Counted from the stretch's first letter, positions 12,232 through 24,587 are shown. The stretch: DNA of 64,000 nt from Mactra quadrangularis (GCA_025267735.1 CM046294.1:31899222-31963221), one strand, 5' to 3'. Numbers and translations are program-made. The notes: generated from the sequence alone by a model not told the origin.

Positions 12232-12785
12232 TTTACCAAATCACAGATTGTAGCATAATTGGTTATCGAGACAAATTGACGTAGTTAAACAAATCACAGA
12301 TTGTAGCATGAATGGTTATCGAGACAAATTGACGTAGTTAAACAAATCACAAATTGTAGCATAAATGGTTATCGAGACAGAGTGACGTAGTTTAACAAAT
12401 CACAGATTGTAGCATAATTGGTTATCGAGACAGAGTGACGTAGTTTAACAAATTACAGATTGTAGCATGAAAGGTTATCGAGACAGAGTGACCTAGTTTA
12501 ACAAATGACATATTGTAGCATGGTGGGTTATCATGACAGAGTAACCTAGTTTAACAAATCACAGATTGTAGCATGAAAGGTTATCATGACAGAGTGACCT
12601 AGTTTAACAAATCACAGATTGTAGCATGAATGGTTATCGAGACAGAGTGACATAGTTTAACAAATCACAGATTGTAGCATGAATGGTTATCGAGACAGAG
12701 TGACGTAGTTTAACAAATCACAGATTGTAGCATAATTGGTTATCGAGACAGAGTGACGTAGTTTAACAAATCACAGATTGTAGTA
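12232..12785 (+). repeat. 53-54 bp minisatellite, about eleven copies, unit B
   Basis: Units read tttaacaaatcacagattg, tagcat, a variable AT word, ggttatcgagacagag and tgacgtag. Most B units carry the cgagacagagtgacgtag variant, whereas C units carry catgacagagtgacctag. So each array has been homogenised separately. Three units in the middle (12,500-12,600) carry the C-like atcatgac variant. Confidence 0.95.
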
Positions 12786-13094
12786 TTTAAATGATTGCAA
12801 TTTCTGTATATATTGACCTGGAATTAATGCATTACAACTTGCATTATGTGCACTAGTTAACTAATTTGTTTATTTTAAATTTAAAAAAAATGTTTTTGTT
12901 TCTCGTTAAAGTGAACAAGCTACTAGTATACTTACATTCCTACATTATTCGTTCTGTAGAATCATGCTTGTATCCTCCCTTTTTTATCGAATCCGTTGAG
13001 AATTCGGCAGTCAAACAGATTGTGTTTAAGAAAATGCTTACGGCAAGGGAGATAACTCTTTCGGGAATGAAGTGTTAGAATTCAAACATTTTCT

Positions 13095-13360
13095 AATTGA
13101 TTTGTTTTTGTTAGTTTAACGTTATTGCTACACAAGTTAAAGGTTATATCACGGCGGTCAATCAATCTTCTTACAGTTCCTTGAAAAGGTAAATCTTTAG
13201 ACTTAGCTGTCAACAAGTTACCAGACGCATACTTCCGCCAGTTACTGACAACTGCCATGTCTGCTTCAGAATCAGTGGTAGGAAGAAAAATGGCCGTAAA
13301 AATCATTTTATAACCCAGCTTTTCGAAAATATATCCAGCCCGGGATTGAAACTCATGACT
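13095..13360 (-). mobile_element. tRNA-derived SINE, decayed, antisense
   Basis: On the minus strand this is a diverged copy of the SINE at 57,573-57,876. Recognisable pieces are the B-box region (cccgggattgaaactcatgac in plus orientation), the middle word ttactgacaactgcc, and the tail ending in a T-rich tgtttttgttagtttaacg. The tRNA head is incomplete. A and C lack it at the matching position. Confidence 0.75.
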
Positions 13361-13430
13361 CTTTAACAATATCCCCATTCACTGACAATGAATTTTAACT
13401 GCTTGCTATGAATCACCTTCACAAATTATT
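13361..13430. other. Short segment inverted relative to unit C
   Basis: Reading this segment on the minus strand reproduces unit C 23,050-23,118. The shared words are caatatccc, gaattttaactgcttgcta and tgaatcaccttcacaaatt. In C the same sequence runs in the opposite direction relative to all surrounding landmarks. The segment abuts the SINE on one side and the resumed unit sequence on the other. Confidence 0.75.
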
Positions 13431-13601
13431 CTTCAATTGTTCAATATTATACTCTGCACATTATGAAGTATCTTTGCAACACAGTTGAAGTATATTAACA
13501 AAGCAAATTAGTTGATTGATTCGTTTTCAAAAACATTAATTCACTCGTGGTAAATAAATGTTTGCTCAATATATCCTTTGCAAAACTGATTGATTTAAAC
13601 T

Positions 13602-13607
13602 TTTATT
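13602..13607 (-). promoter_or_regulatory. Polyadenylation signal AATAAA, unit B
   Basis: Minus-strand AATAAA in the same context as in A and C. It is about 570 nt past the stop of the B open frame rather than 340, because a local duplication of about 260 bp has lengthened the 3' region. Confidence 0.45.
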
Positions 13608-13668
13608 GACATATCGACATGTGCTATATTTGTAATAACATGCAATTAATGCATTTTGGTGAGCTTCA

Positions 13669-14190
13669 GGTTATATGTCTCGTAAAAATGGTTCAATATT
13701 TATTGCGACTTACAGTTTATCAATTGAAACACCTCAGATTTTAGTATTCTCAAATCTTAACACTATTTTACGAAAACATACGATCAGACCCGATGTTTAA
13801 CTGTCTAATTTCTGTTTTACGATTGAAATAATATAAATTTGGAAAAGAGATTGATATCAATCACATTTTGTTGAAAAGTGGTCAATTTTTTAAACTGGAA
13901 TTATCTTAGTATACTAGCAACGAAAAATATAATTGCGGTATATGTCTCGTAAAAATGGTTCAACATTTACTGCAACTTACAGTTTATCAATCGGAGCACC
14001 GCAGTTTTATTATTCTTAAATCTCAACATAGTTTTACGAAAGGATACAAACATACCCGATGTTTAACGATCTGCTTTCTGCACAACGTTAGTCTGAACGT
14101 TAAAGTGCTAGTTTGGCATAGAGATTGATGTAAGATTTAGTTTTGTTGAAAACGTGATAATTTTTAAAGTAAAATTATCTTAGTATCCTA
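13669..14190. repeat. Local tandem duplication across the 3' end of the small open frame, unit B
   Basis: Two copies, 13,669-13,930 and 13,935-14,190, both start at the word atatgtctcgtaaaaatggtt and both end in the last codons of the small open frame. In the outer copy the coding remnant is about ten codons and a TAA at 13,901-13,903. It reads FFVASILR where the full frame reads FFVARILR. A and C have one copy only. Confidence 0.8.
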
Positions 14191-14318
14191 GCAACGAAAA
14201 ACATAAGTAACATAAATATAACAAGTATAAATATCACTGGAGCTACCACACTAAACACAGATAAAGCAATATTATATGTTTCTGACGAAGCAGTCACAGC
14301 TTCTGTAGTAACGTTCAT
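14175..14318 (-). CDS. Stalk plus transmembrane terminal exon or micro-protein, copy B
   Basis: Same 47-codon frame as in unit A. Against A there are eight nucleotide differences in eight codons. Six are synonymous (in Tyr, Asn, Phe, Ala, Arg and Ile codons) and two are replacements inside the hydrophobic helix (Gly to Ser, Val to Ile). Stalk sequence and the NVT sequon are unchanged. The possible CTGTAG acceptor before the ATG is retained, as is the TAA a little upstream. The downstream region is rearranged by a local duplication. Confidence 0.5.
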   Translation of the reverse strand: MNVTTEAVTASSETYNIALSVFSVVAPVIFILVIFMLLMFFVARILR

Positions 14319-14329
14319 ACTACAGGTGT

Positions 14330-14950
14330 ACGTTTTTGGGCACACCCATAAACATTAGGTTAAGTCACTAAGTGTCATAAACATCTAAATGGTGTATACA
14401 TTAAAATCAAGTTCCACATACAATAAATTCCCAATATAATATCATGAAGTTATATTCCACATTTGTATACATAAAGTTCCACAGTTTTTATGCATCAAAC
14501 TTTGCAATGTGTATACGTAAAGTCGAGTTCACCAAACTTTCTACAATAACTTCCAATAAGTGTACATAAGTTTCACAATAGGTATATATAAGACATACCT
14601 AATTTCAGGTTATGCACGTACCGCGGTAAATCCTACATAGGTATACACCATGTAACACAATTTTTATACAGATGTACGTTTAGGGGAACACCCTATATAC
14701 ATTAAGTTAAGTTACCAAATGCGATAAAATCTACATGATATATTCGTTAAAATCAAGTTCTACAAAGTTCAATAAATTCACAATATGTTATCATGAAGTT
14801 ATATTCTACGTCAGTATACCTAAAATTCCACAGTTTTTATACATCAAGCTTTGCAATGTGTATACGTAAAGTCGAGTTCACCAACCTTTCTACAGTATCT
14901 TCCATTAAGATTACATAAGTTTCAAAATAGGTATACTTAAGACATACGCA
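14330..14950. repeat. Local duplication upstream of copy B
   Basis: A block of about 310 bp beginning gtgtacgttttt / ggg and running through gtatacgtaaagtcgagttc is present at 14,330-14,650 and again, more diverged, at 14,668-14,950. The second copy begins at the sequence that forms the presumed splice acceptor but has lost the coding part. A has a single copy and C a shortened one. Confidence 0.8.
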
Positions 14951-15059
14951 ATTCAACGTTATGCACATGTTACACAATTTTTATACATTCAGTTTCACAC
15001 GTGTATTCATAAAGTCAAGTTCATAACTCATTCGTCATTAAATTTTACAGTAATTTAGA

Positions 15060-15310
15060 TTAAGAATGTTTCACAATTTGTATACATTAGTAAAGTTTTA
15101 CAATTAGTATACTTTAGGTAAAATTCACAATTTATTTACACTGTTTTTAGTTCCACAACTTGTATACATTAAGTTAAGTTTCACAATTTGTTTACATTAA
15201 GTTAAGTTTTACAATTTGTATACTAAAAGGAAAGTTCTACATCTTATGTAACTTAAGTAAGGTGTTACAATTTGAATTCATTAGCTAAAGTTTTACAATA
15301 TGTGTACACT
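15060..15310. repeat. Degenerate AT-rich minisatellite, unit B
   Basis: The same tttcacaatttgtatacatta unit as at 3,800-4,165, with about eight decayed copies. It is the shortest of the three equivalent arrays. Confidence 0.8.
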
Positions 15311-16599
15311 TGCATTTTACATAAGGCTCTGAAAATAAATCCCTCTTTAGATATAAAATCGATCAGATATTTGTGAAAACAAATTTTATCAAATAATAAA
15401 ATCTAAGAAAAGACAAATACTGTATTACTGTTTTTTTTTCCATTTTTGTAATCATCTTTTATCATCCAAACTAATATTTAGTTACATACGAATTCCATAA
15501 TGGCAAAACAAACTGAGAAAATCCTTGTTGATAATTCGTGGATGACTTTTTTCTTGATCCTAATACAGTAGGGAATAAGATATGTTCTTCAATAAAACTC
15601 ATGATCAGTTTCTCTAGACAGTAACATATGTTTTCATAGCATCTTTCAATTCAGCCAATACGTCTAAATGTGAAACAAATCACAATAAATTATTCTATAA
15701 GTAGTCATATCCAAGCGCCTAGTCAACACTGATCACACAGATCAACATTTGAAACTCAACCAATTATCGGCGTTTCTTTTCATTAAATTCTGAATAACAA
15801 ATTTTCCACATTAAAACGTCTCATAAAGATGTTCATCTTCCCATGTGTGTCAGAAAGTTGACTTATAACTAATAAAGAGTGTGAAGGTGAATAAACTCAG
15901 ACACATTATACCAAGAAAAAAAGTTCAATTGCTTCTTTTAGTTGAATAAACTCTATAAATCACATCAAAATTGGTTCAAATTACTTCAATTTAAGGTCAT
16001 TATTATCTGTTGAAATTTGTAGTAGTGATATTTATTGAAATCTAAATCAATTGCAACTGGTAAATACTGTTGCAATATCATTTTTCAAATTGTGTTGCAC
16101 CTCTGGGATCCCGGCTTAAAAGCTTTGAGCACTTAGTGCCTTGTTGCACAACTCATACCTCTGTTTAAAATGCTTAGTATATCAACCTATGGTATCTACG
16201 TATAAAATTCTTCGTTTTGATTCACAATCAGTACGCTAACTAAGTTACAAACAAGCAATTTAGATTACTATACACCAGTGAACTTGACTTATAAGACGTC
16301 CATATAGTTGTAAATCAAAGACCTTGAGTAACAAGACTTTCGGTCCTGACTTCTATATTGTCCGTTTTATTTTTACATCCAGGGTCTCGACTTATAAGTG
16401 AGTACGTACAGTATATACATTAAGTTAACACTGATCGCGTGCTCTGATTCTTTCAGACACATAAACTATCAGTAAAACATTAAACCGACATTATATGGTT
16501 CACAGTTAATTCCATTGTTATAATTTAACCAAAATAAACGAGAAAAGATGTTTTTCCAATATATTTTCTCACACTGTAATTGAGAATGATCACAAAATA

Positions 16600-16658
16600 C
16601 TATAAAATATATAGTTTCTCTTGTGCCAATTTTCTGATTATATTTTCGACGTGACGTA
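16600..16658 (-). promoter_or_regulatory. Conserved TATA-like and CRE-like pair, unit B
   Basis: TATA-like box at 16,600-16,614 identical to that of A, with the CRE-like word tgacgta (plus orientation) at 16,652-16,658. Spacing is as in A and C. Promoter role inferred. Confidence 0.25.
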
Positions 16659-19600
16659 GTTATATCAGTAGTTTTCCTGTTCTATAACTCTACTTGTTAA
16701 TGAGTATTACATCCCTCTTATAAATGTATCCAACTTGTTCCAGTAATCTATTTGTTCGTAAAATGATTCAATTTATATTTTAAGATTTCATTGAATTTTG
16801 GTGAATTTTCATAAATCGTTTTCATTAACTAATAAATAAGTGTTAAATTTGACTGCGGCTACAACCACTTCTAAACTCATTAAATGCAAATGACGGTGTT
16901 TCTTAACAATGTGTTTTGCGTATTAAGTTGCAAGAGCAAGCGTTCCTATATGACGGTGTTTAGTAGTTCTGTAGAAACTTAGTTTACGTTTTGATAACGT
17001 GTCTGTAGTTTTAGTGAAAGAAATGATAATATAATTCGAAATTCTCATTTAAATGATAAGAAAATCTCATTACAATGTCATTCCTGAAACTCTGAACAAA
17101 TAATTTACCGACAAAATAATGTATTTTAGTCTGTAGAAGACCATTTCTTGAAAATATCATAATTTTATAAATAATTCTTTTTCAAGTTCACTCTTAACAC
17201 ACAAATGTTTTAATTATTCAGTTTCTTGCTATATAAATCATTTTACTTTTTTCATACATTATTGTCTTAATAATGTTCACTTCTGCATAGACAAGATGTT
17301 ATATTCAATAGCGGTCGTCCAACTGCATTATCTCAGCTATAAAAAAACCCTATCGGTCTCTATTTTGCCATTACAATCATTGCGCAACACCTACACTTGA
17401 CAAAAAAGTAGTTCCAATAAATTATTCAGCATTTAAACTGATATGACATATCAAACGTTTTGTTAACCAACTTATATTAGTTCCATAATCCAAATGTCAT
17501 TTTATTCAAGTCACTATTAGAACTCTCAGGAAACCAGTATCGAGTTAGAGAAGTTAATAATCAATTCAGGCGATACAAAAACCAACCAAGCCGCCACCAC
17601 GCCAATTTAGTTCGGCTAGGTTTAATATATGACATTAACGCCGCGTTTGTCTAAATTCAAGATTTATTGTCGCTCTAAATTGAACATTGTTGAATAGATT
17701 TACATGTAGCGTTTCTTTTTTTTGAATTGTTGATATTGCTTTCAAATTTAGAACCATTGACCGAAGGTGTGCTCGAGTCTAAGAGTGTTTACAGGCTCAC
17801 CTGTGTTGTAAGGTTTATTGTTGTGGTATAAATAAAGGTGTGGGCTTCACTGCTACAAACAGCCATGTATCTAGATTGATTCTGAGGAGGGAGCGGCACA
17901 ACCGACGTATTTTCAAAGAAAATGCCATTACAAAAAATGGAGTTTTTGAAATGTTACAATGTTAATGTTCAAAACAATATTTAAAAAAGTAACTGGAGAA
18001 GGAATGACAATAACCTACTTGAGTAAACGTTGTACATGTTCAAAGATATAATACACATGCTTAAATGTTTTTTCTGGAATTATGTAACCTCACTGCGATT
18101 TCGTGTTAGTTCGAATTGCTCTTCGAATGTGCCATTTTCTTCCTTCATGTGATAAATTGTTGAGGAATTAAAGGAAAATTGTTACCAACTATTAATTGAC
18201 AAAATCGGCATAAAATCTAATTGAATATTTTTGAATACGGATCTCATTAAACCGTTAATATTCAATGATTGTGCTTAATACGTCAAAATAATTCAAAGAA
18301 TGTACTGTCAGTGTATTTGTACAGGATCATGCTTGGTACGTAGTATGTACAGGTTTAGATATTATTTGTGTTTACTATGCATGTTATGTAATACAATATC
18401 AAAAGAAAGGCATTTGCAATTATATCAACTGGAATTCATTTCTTCAACGTTCATTCACTTGCTAGAGACTACGAGTATATTGTGTCAACTATGATCACAA
18501 CTCGACTATTGAAATATCAAATATTTTATGTGAAATCATCCGTGACATTAGTTATTACTTACATCGTATATAATGATATTTTTATTTCGTAGAATTGCCC
18601 GTAAGTTGTCTAATGACACACGATTTGTGATCAGTCAGTATGTTCTGTATTTAAGCATTAGTGGCAGACGTTGCAGAAATTATTTTAGTCTCTAAAATTA
18701 GCTAGTAAAATATGATAATAAGTTTTGCGTGATTAAAGAGATATTACTCTATAGTTCACACCAGATATGGACATCTCCAACCAATATACTTATGTCCCGT
18801 TTATGACAAATTACAGAAAGTCGTCGCATAATTTACAAATTTAAGTGAAAATACGCCTTTCTCATTCGCTATAAAACTTAGAAGATTTTGTTCATGTTTA
18901 GTGTTTCACCAATTGATAAAGCGAGTATTTATATAAAGGACCATATATTTAAATAAGAAGTTGCGAGAAGTTCTGATTGTGTTTTAACATGTTACACCCA
19001 TTTTAATTTCCGATCATTGCCACGCCTAGCTCTAACTAGCGCCATTGTCTTATATCGATTCTTAATTGCTTTATCAGAATGATTGTGTCTTTGAGTGCAG
19101 TAACTATCACTTATCGAGAAAATATATACTTTCCCGTCACACCCATAGGAACTCTAACCACAGAATTGTACTTATTATTTCACCAAATTGTCTGTTTCAA
19201 TCATCTATCGAAATATCAGGCTACCAGGATCACATCAAAACCCTTCGAGTTTTAGATAAGTGAACTTTGTTTCGATACATCTGACAAAAATTGGTGTTTG
19301 CTGCACTTTTCTGCGTATTTATAAATAACTTTTTTTCAATATGTTCAGAGAAAGTTCAAAGTGTTTCAAGTAAAATAATATTAAACAGCCGAATTAACTC
19401 ATAGCAGGACCGCTAGTCAAGATTAACTATTATAATACTGTATAGAAACGCCCGCTCTGTATGAAAACTTGTCTTGCTTTAAATATAAATACGTTGTTTG
19501 ATGTCAGAACTTTGTGGGGGATGACAGTATGTTACGTAAATATCATGTTTATAAGAAGTGCTTAATTAAGAAACATAAATCAATTTTATATACCTATACC

Positions 19601-19887
19601 TGAAAGGATATTTTGTGTCGCGTGATTTCTAATTTCTGTTTTGTGACTATGAAAATGGCACTTTTGCAGCCATATCACTTTAAGTATGTGGTGACACGCT
19701 GCTTCAAGAAAACCAAGCTTCTCTCATCTAATAATGGATCAAACTGCATGTGACTGGTGAATTCAGTCAATATTTAGAATAGCTCACTTATGAAATGAAT
19801 GGTTATGACGTTGTTTTTTGTGTATTTGGACAATATGATAGAGTCTTAATTAAAATCTGAATAGTTAATTGACCCAATGACTTAGTT

Positions 19888-21840
19888 TCTTTTAACAAAT
19901 CACAGATTGTAGTATGGTTGGTTATCATGGCAGAGTGACCTAGTTTAACAAAATCACAGATTGTAGCATGGTTGGTTATCATGGTAGAGTGACCTAGTTT
20001 AACAAAATCACAGATTGTAGCATGGTTGGTTATCATGGCAGAGTGATCTAGTTTAACAAATCACAGATTGTAGTATGGTGGGTTATCATGGCAGAGTGAC
20101 CTAGTTTAACAAATAACAGATTGTAGTATAGTTAGTTTACATGATAGAGTGACCTAGTTTAACAAATCATAGTCAGTCAGTGTTTGTTTAAAAAGTCGCA
20201 CTTATGCCCGAAGGCTTTGTGCGACTGGTTTTGACCCTTTTTTGCAAAAATTTAATCTAACTTAGATTTAACCTATTTTAATGACAAAAATAGTAGACTT
20301 GGGTAGCCCTAATAAGGGCTGTTTCCGTACTACTCATGGGTAGCCCTAAAAAGGGCTGTACTAGACTTTCCCCCATGAGTAGCCCTTAAAAGGGCTGTAC
20401 GGTCACTACCCAAGTCTTAAAAATAGTCAGGTGTCAAAAATTTATAAAGGTACTAAGTTAAAAATATATGATCTATGTTAAAAATCTATATTAAAAATAA
20501 CAATTTAATAATATATTAACTATATATAAAAATCTAAATTAAAACATACTATATTACTAATAAATATATCACAGAAAAAGATTTTGTTTAACAACTTCCG
20601 GTATTCGGTCTGTGGTGACCTGTTTGGTGGGGCAAGTTATTTGAAATGAAAGAGGATTGCCTTCTTTCATTCCCAACTGTAATTACTACAAATCATAGAT
20701 TGTAGTACGGTTGGTTATCTTAACAGAGTGACCTAGTTAAACCAATCACAGATTGTAGTATGGTTGGTTATCATGACAGAGTGACCTAGTTTAACAAATC
20801 ACAGATTGTAGTATGGTTGATTATCATGACAGAGTGACATAGTTTAACAAATCACAGATTGTAGCATGGTTAGTTATCATGATAAAGTGACCTGGTATAC
20901 AAATCACAGATTGTATAATGGTTGGTTATCATGACAGCGTGACAAAGTTCAACAAATCACAGATTGTAGCATAAATGGTTATCATGATAAAGTGACCTGG
21001 TATACAAATCTCAGATTGTAGTATGGTTGGTTATCATGACAGCGTGACCAAGTTCAACAAATCACATATTGTAGCATTAATGGTTATCATGATAAAGTGA
21101 CCTGGTATACAAATCTCAGATTGTAGTATGGTTGGTTATCATGACAGCGTGACCAAGTTTAACAAATCACAGATTGTAGCATAAATGGTTATCATGATAA
21201 AGTGACCTGGTATACTAATCTCAGATTGTAGTATGGTTGGTTATCATGGTAGAGTGACCTAGTTTACCAAATCACAGATTGTAGTATGGTTAGTTATCAT
21301 GGTAGAGTGACCTAGTTTACCAAATCACAGATTGTAGCATGGTTGGTTATCATGGTAGAGTGACCTAGTTTACCAAATCACAGATTGTAGTATGGTGGGT
21401 TATCATGACAGAGTGACCTAGTTTAACAAAATCACAGATTGTAGCATGGTTGGTTATCATGGTAGAGTGACCTAGTTTACTAAATCACAGATTGTAGCAT
21501 GGTTGGTTATCATGGTAGAGTGACCTAGTTTAACAAAATCACAGATTGTAGTATGGTGGGTTATCATGACAGGGTGACCTAGTTTACCAAATCACTGATT
21601 GTAGCATGGTTGGTTATCATGGTAGAGTGACCTAGTTTAACAAAATCACAGATTTTAGTATGGTTTGTTATCATGGTAGAGTGACCTAGTTTACCAAATC
21701 ACAGATTGTAGTATGGTGGGTTATCATGACAGAGTGACCTAGTTTAACAAAATCACAGATTGTAGCATGGTTGGTTATCATGACAAAGTGACCTAGTTGA
21801 ACAAATCACAGATTGTAGCAGGGTTGGTTATCATGACAGT
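19888..21840 (+). repeat. 54-bp minisatellite, about 27 copies, interrupted, unit C
   Basis: Monomers follow the pattern tttaacaaatcacagattg, tagtatggttggttatcatg, then acagagtgacctag. Five copies precede and about 22 follow an inserted 515-bp element. Since the monomer is often 54 bp (18 codons), one minus-strand frame stays open for several copies with an 18-residue periodic peptide; that is a repeat artefact. Between about 20,880 and 21,230 two monomer types alternate as a dimer of about 107 bp (one with ataaatggttatcatgataaag, one with atggttggttatcatgacagcg). Confidence 0.95.
20173..20687. mobile_element. 515-bp palindrome-rich insertion inside the minisatellite
   Basis: The insert is bounded by an 11-bp direct repeat, acaaatcatag, at 20,162-20,172 and 20,688-20,698. 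Nearly all other monomers have cacag here, so the shared t variant marks a true target duplication. Inside are a hairpin agtcgcac/gtgcgact (20,194-20,226) with a second small stem in its loop, and an outer inverted pair agacttgggtag/ctacccaagtct (20,295-20,306 and 20,406-20,417). There is also an inner pair tactcatggg/cccatgagta, and three small hairpins of the form agccct-4 nt-agggct. No reading frame and no inverted ends are seen. The class is unknown. Confidence 0.7.
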
Positions 21841-23239
21841 TTTTGTAATGAAAAACAGAATTATTTACAATTGGAAGTGCAAAACAATATATTTTTTTCT
21901 AATCTAATCAATACCATGCTTGTTTATTACATGTAAATGATTGCAATCTTGTATATAATGACATGTGTTAGACTAATACATTACAACTTGCATTATATAC
22001 TCTAGTTAACTAATTTGATCATTTTAAATAAAAATAATGTATTTGTCGTTTTACGTATAAGTGAACAAGCTTCTAGTATAATATATATAGGTTCGATTCT
22101 CGATGGAAAGTTCTAATTGAACCAATGAATATTTCTAAATATTCATGCTAAGATACTTAAATAGCTAATTAGTCTCACAGTGAGGTTCAAAATAAAAGGT
22201 AGAGTGTAGAAGTTTTTGACGATGTGGAATTCAATACAATTACAACATTTAGTTTGGTAATTATCATTTATTTACAAAAAGAAAACGTTTGAGAGGAATG
22301 ACATAGAAGTACTCTGAATATGTAGAAATATACTTTGTGGAATTAATAAGGTTTAAACAGTTAAACAAAGACTTAGTGATAACATTCAGGTTATTCTAGG
22401 TCATTCCTCTTAACAATAACAGTCAACAATTTTAAATCACAACATTTTAGCATCAACAAATATATATACATTTTTGTACATGTTGTATCAACACATTTAT
22501 GATATATAAAGATATACTCGGATTTTCTTGCTCTATTTCTTCTATACAATGACGAAAAAATAACAATATTTTACGACTGTATTTACAAAGTAACATTATG
22601 TTCCAATGAATATACATTTATTATTGCAAAGATTTTACCGGTCAAAGTTACATAACTTTATGGTCTGTATGAATTTCATCTAACTCAAAGTACTGATAGT
22701 ACTGGTTGGACGGTGATATTGAAATAGTAAAAACGCATAGCAAGCACACGACCGTCCTATGTTTCCCATTTAACGGTTTAAGGTAGAGTGTTTAGGCATT
22801 CTAAATAAAAATCTGTTTTATCAAAGTAAATGGCCACGTGATCTGTTACAACAACGTATAAGGTAAACATGCACCAGTCTTGTCCATTTCTCCCTGTAGA
22901 CTAATAATTATATTACTATATAGAGCACAAAAAGCAATAACTACCACATTTTTTAACAAAAACTCGAAATGTTTCAGTAAATTGGATTATTAACTCAAAA
23001 TCGTCAGCACAAAATATTAATTGAATGATAAACTAGGCCATTTGCAAGCATAATTTGTGAAGATGATTCATAGCAAGCAGTTAAAATTCTTCGTGACTGA
23101 ATAGGGATATTATTGATAAACCAGAAGTATGACATAAACATGATCAATAACTTCCATCTTTTGATGATATATCAATGACATAAATAATCATAAAACTTTG
23201 AACAAAAATATCACAGGTGTGCTAAAGCTTCGAACTCCT

Positions 23240-23990
23240 CACAGCGGTTACGTCACGCGTTGCTACTTTAACCACTGCCTTTATATGAATCACGCGACGC
23301 TAGTAGTACCATATAACTAATATTTAAATTTAAACGAGCAATAACGGTAAGCCTAAACTACGTTAGGCATAATGAAGCGAATGATAAAAATGAGGTTAAT
23401 TTACTAGTACTGCCAAAGAAATAAGATAAATTAAATAAAAATATATTATTATGTACCGAAAGTGTTTAATTCATGAATAAATTACACTGGAAAGTGAGCA
23501 AGGTCGGGAATGAGCTGCGTTGTCCATCCAATTGGGTCATTGGTCCTCCTCACGCTACTTATATGATGCTTTTGGTGAGAAATCTCAAGTATTTATGAAA
23601 AAATTATATGTATATGATACTGAATAATATAGAATTTACATATTAAATGGCTAAAATGAATACAATTATCCATTTAATATTTACTTTGAGTAACATTTTG
23701 CTATTTATGCAATTTTACGCACTTTAGGTAACCGGTGTCAAGGTAAAATTAATCTTGTTTTATTTCACAAATTATTTATTTAGACTATTTATTTTTCCCT
23801 TTATTTTTTGAACATCATATTTCACTAAAAGAGGACTAAATTTTTAGAAAATACTGAAATGTAAAAGAAAAGATGAAAAATGTTTTTCGGCTATCTGAGG
23901 GACGAATTTACTTGTGGTGGCCGTGATTATTAGTTTGATATAGGGAAATAACCGCTGCGGGGAGTTTGCTAAAACTTAATTCGGAACACA
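23240..23990. other. Unit-C-specific sequence replacing a shared block
   Basis: A and C align up to about 23,225 and again from about 23,990, but the sequence between has no match in A (2,365-2,600). It holds no credible reading frame. A small palindrome, gcctaaactacgttaggc, lies near 23,352-23,369. The edges suggest an insertion or replacement, but I could not find flanking duplications. Confidence 0.4.
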
Positions 23991-24240
23991 TTGTCCGTTT
24001 CTGTAAAAATTCAGAAAACGGTTCGGAAGTAAGAGACGAAATCGATGCATAAACATATCAACAAGACTGTTATAGTTAAATATTATACTCTGCACATTTA
24101 TAAGTACCTTTACAGCATAGTTGCAGTATATTAACAAAGCAAGTTAGTTGATTGATTCGTTTTCAGGAACATTATTAACTTCACTCGCGGTAAATAAATG
24201 TTTGCTGATTAATACCTTGGCAAGCTGATTGATTTAAACT

Positions 24241-24246
24241 TTTATT
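24241..24246 (-). promoter_or_regulatory. Polyadenylation signal AATAAA, unit C
   Basis: Minus-strand AATAAA about 340 nt past the stop of the C open frame, the same distance as in A. Confidence 0.5.
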
Positions 24247-24587
24247 GACATATCGACATGTGCTATATTTGTAATAACATGCAATCAATGCATGTTGGCT
24301 AGCTTCAGGTAATATATCTCGTAAAAATGGTTCAATATTTACTGCGACTTACAGTTTATCAATTGGAACACCTCAGATTTTAGTATTCTCAAATCTTAAC
24401 ACTATTTTACGAAATGATAAGAGCAAACCCGATTGTAAACGATCAACTTTCTGCACAAAGTTATTCAGACAATCGATTGAGAAATTCCGACCTATAAAAA
24501 CATACACATGAAGAAAAGTACTTGTTTGGCATAGAGATTGATATAAAACACATTTTTTGAATAGTGATCAAAAGTTTAAAAGTAAAA

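Larger units (their letters stand above)
11416..19225. repeat. Tandem unit B of the left array
   Basis: Aligns with A and C from aaactttgtttcgatacatctga onward and ends with a block (19,000-19,225) matching 8,340-8,575 of A. Unit C follows after about 30 bp, so B and C are directly head to tail. Unlike A and C it has lost about 1.3 kb (equivalent to A 1,400-2,700). In that place it carries a SINE and a short inverted segment, and it has two extra local duplications around the small open frame. Between 18,250 and 19,000 there is B sequence that A lacks; no gene was seen in it. Confidence 0.85.

Noticed and set aside
19803..20036. Minus-strand frame with an 18-residue repeating peptide
   Set aside because: It is the 54-bp minisatellite read in one frame; B copies with 53-bp spacing break it.
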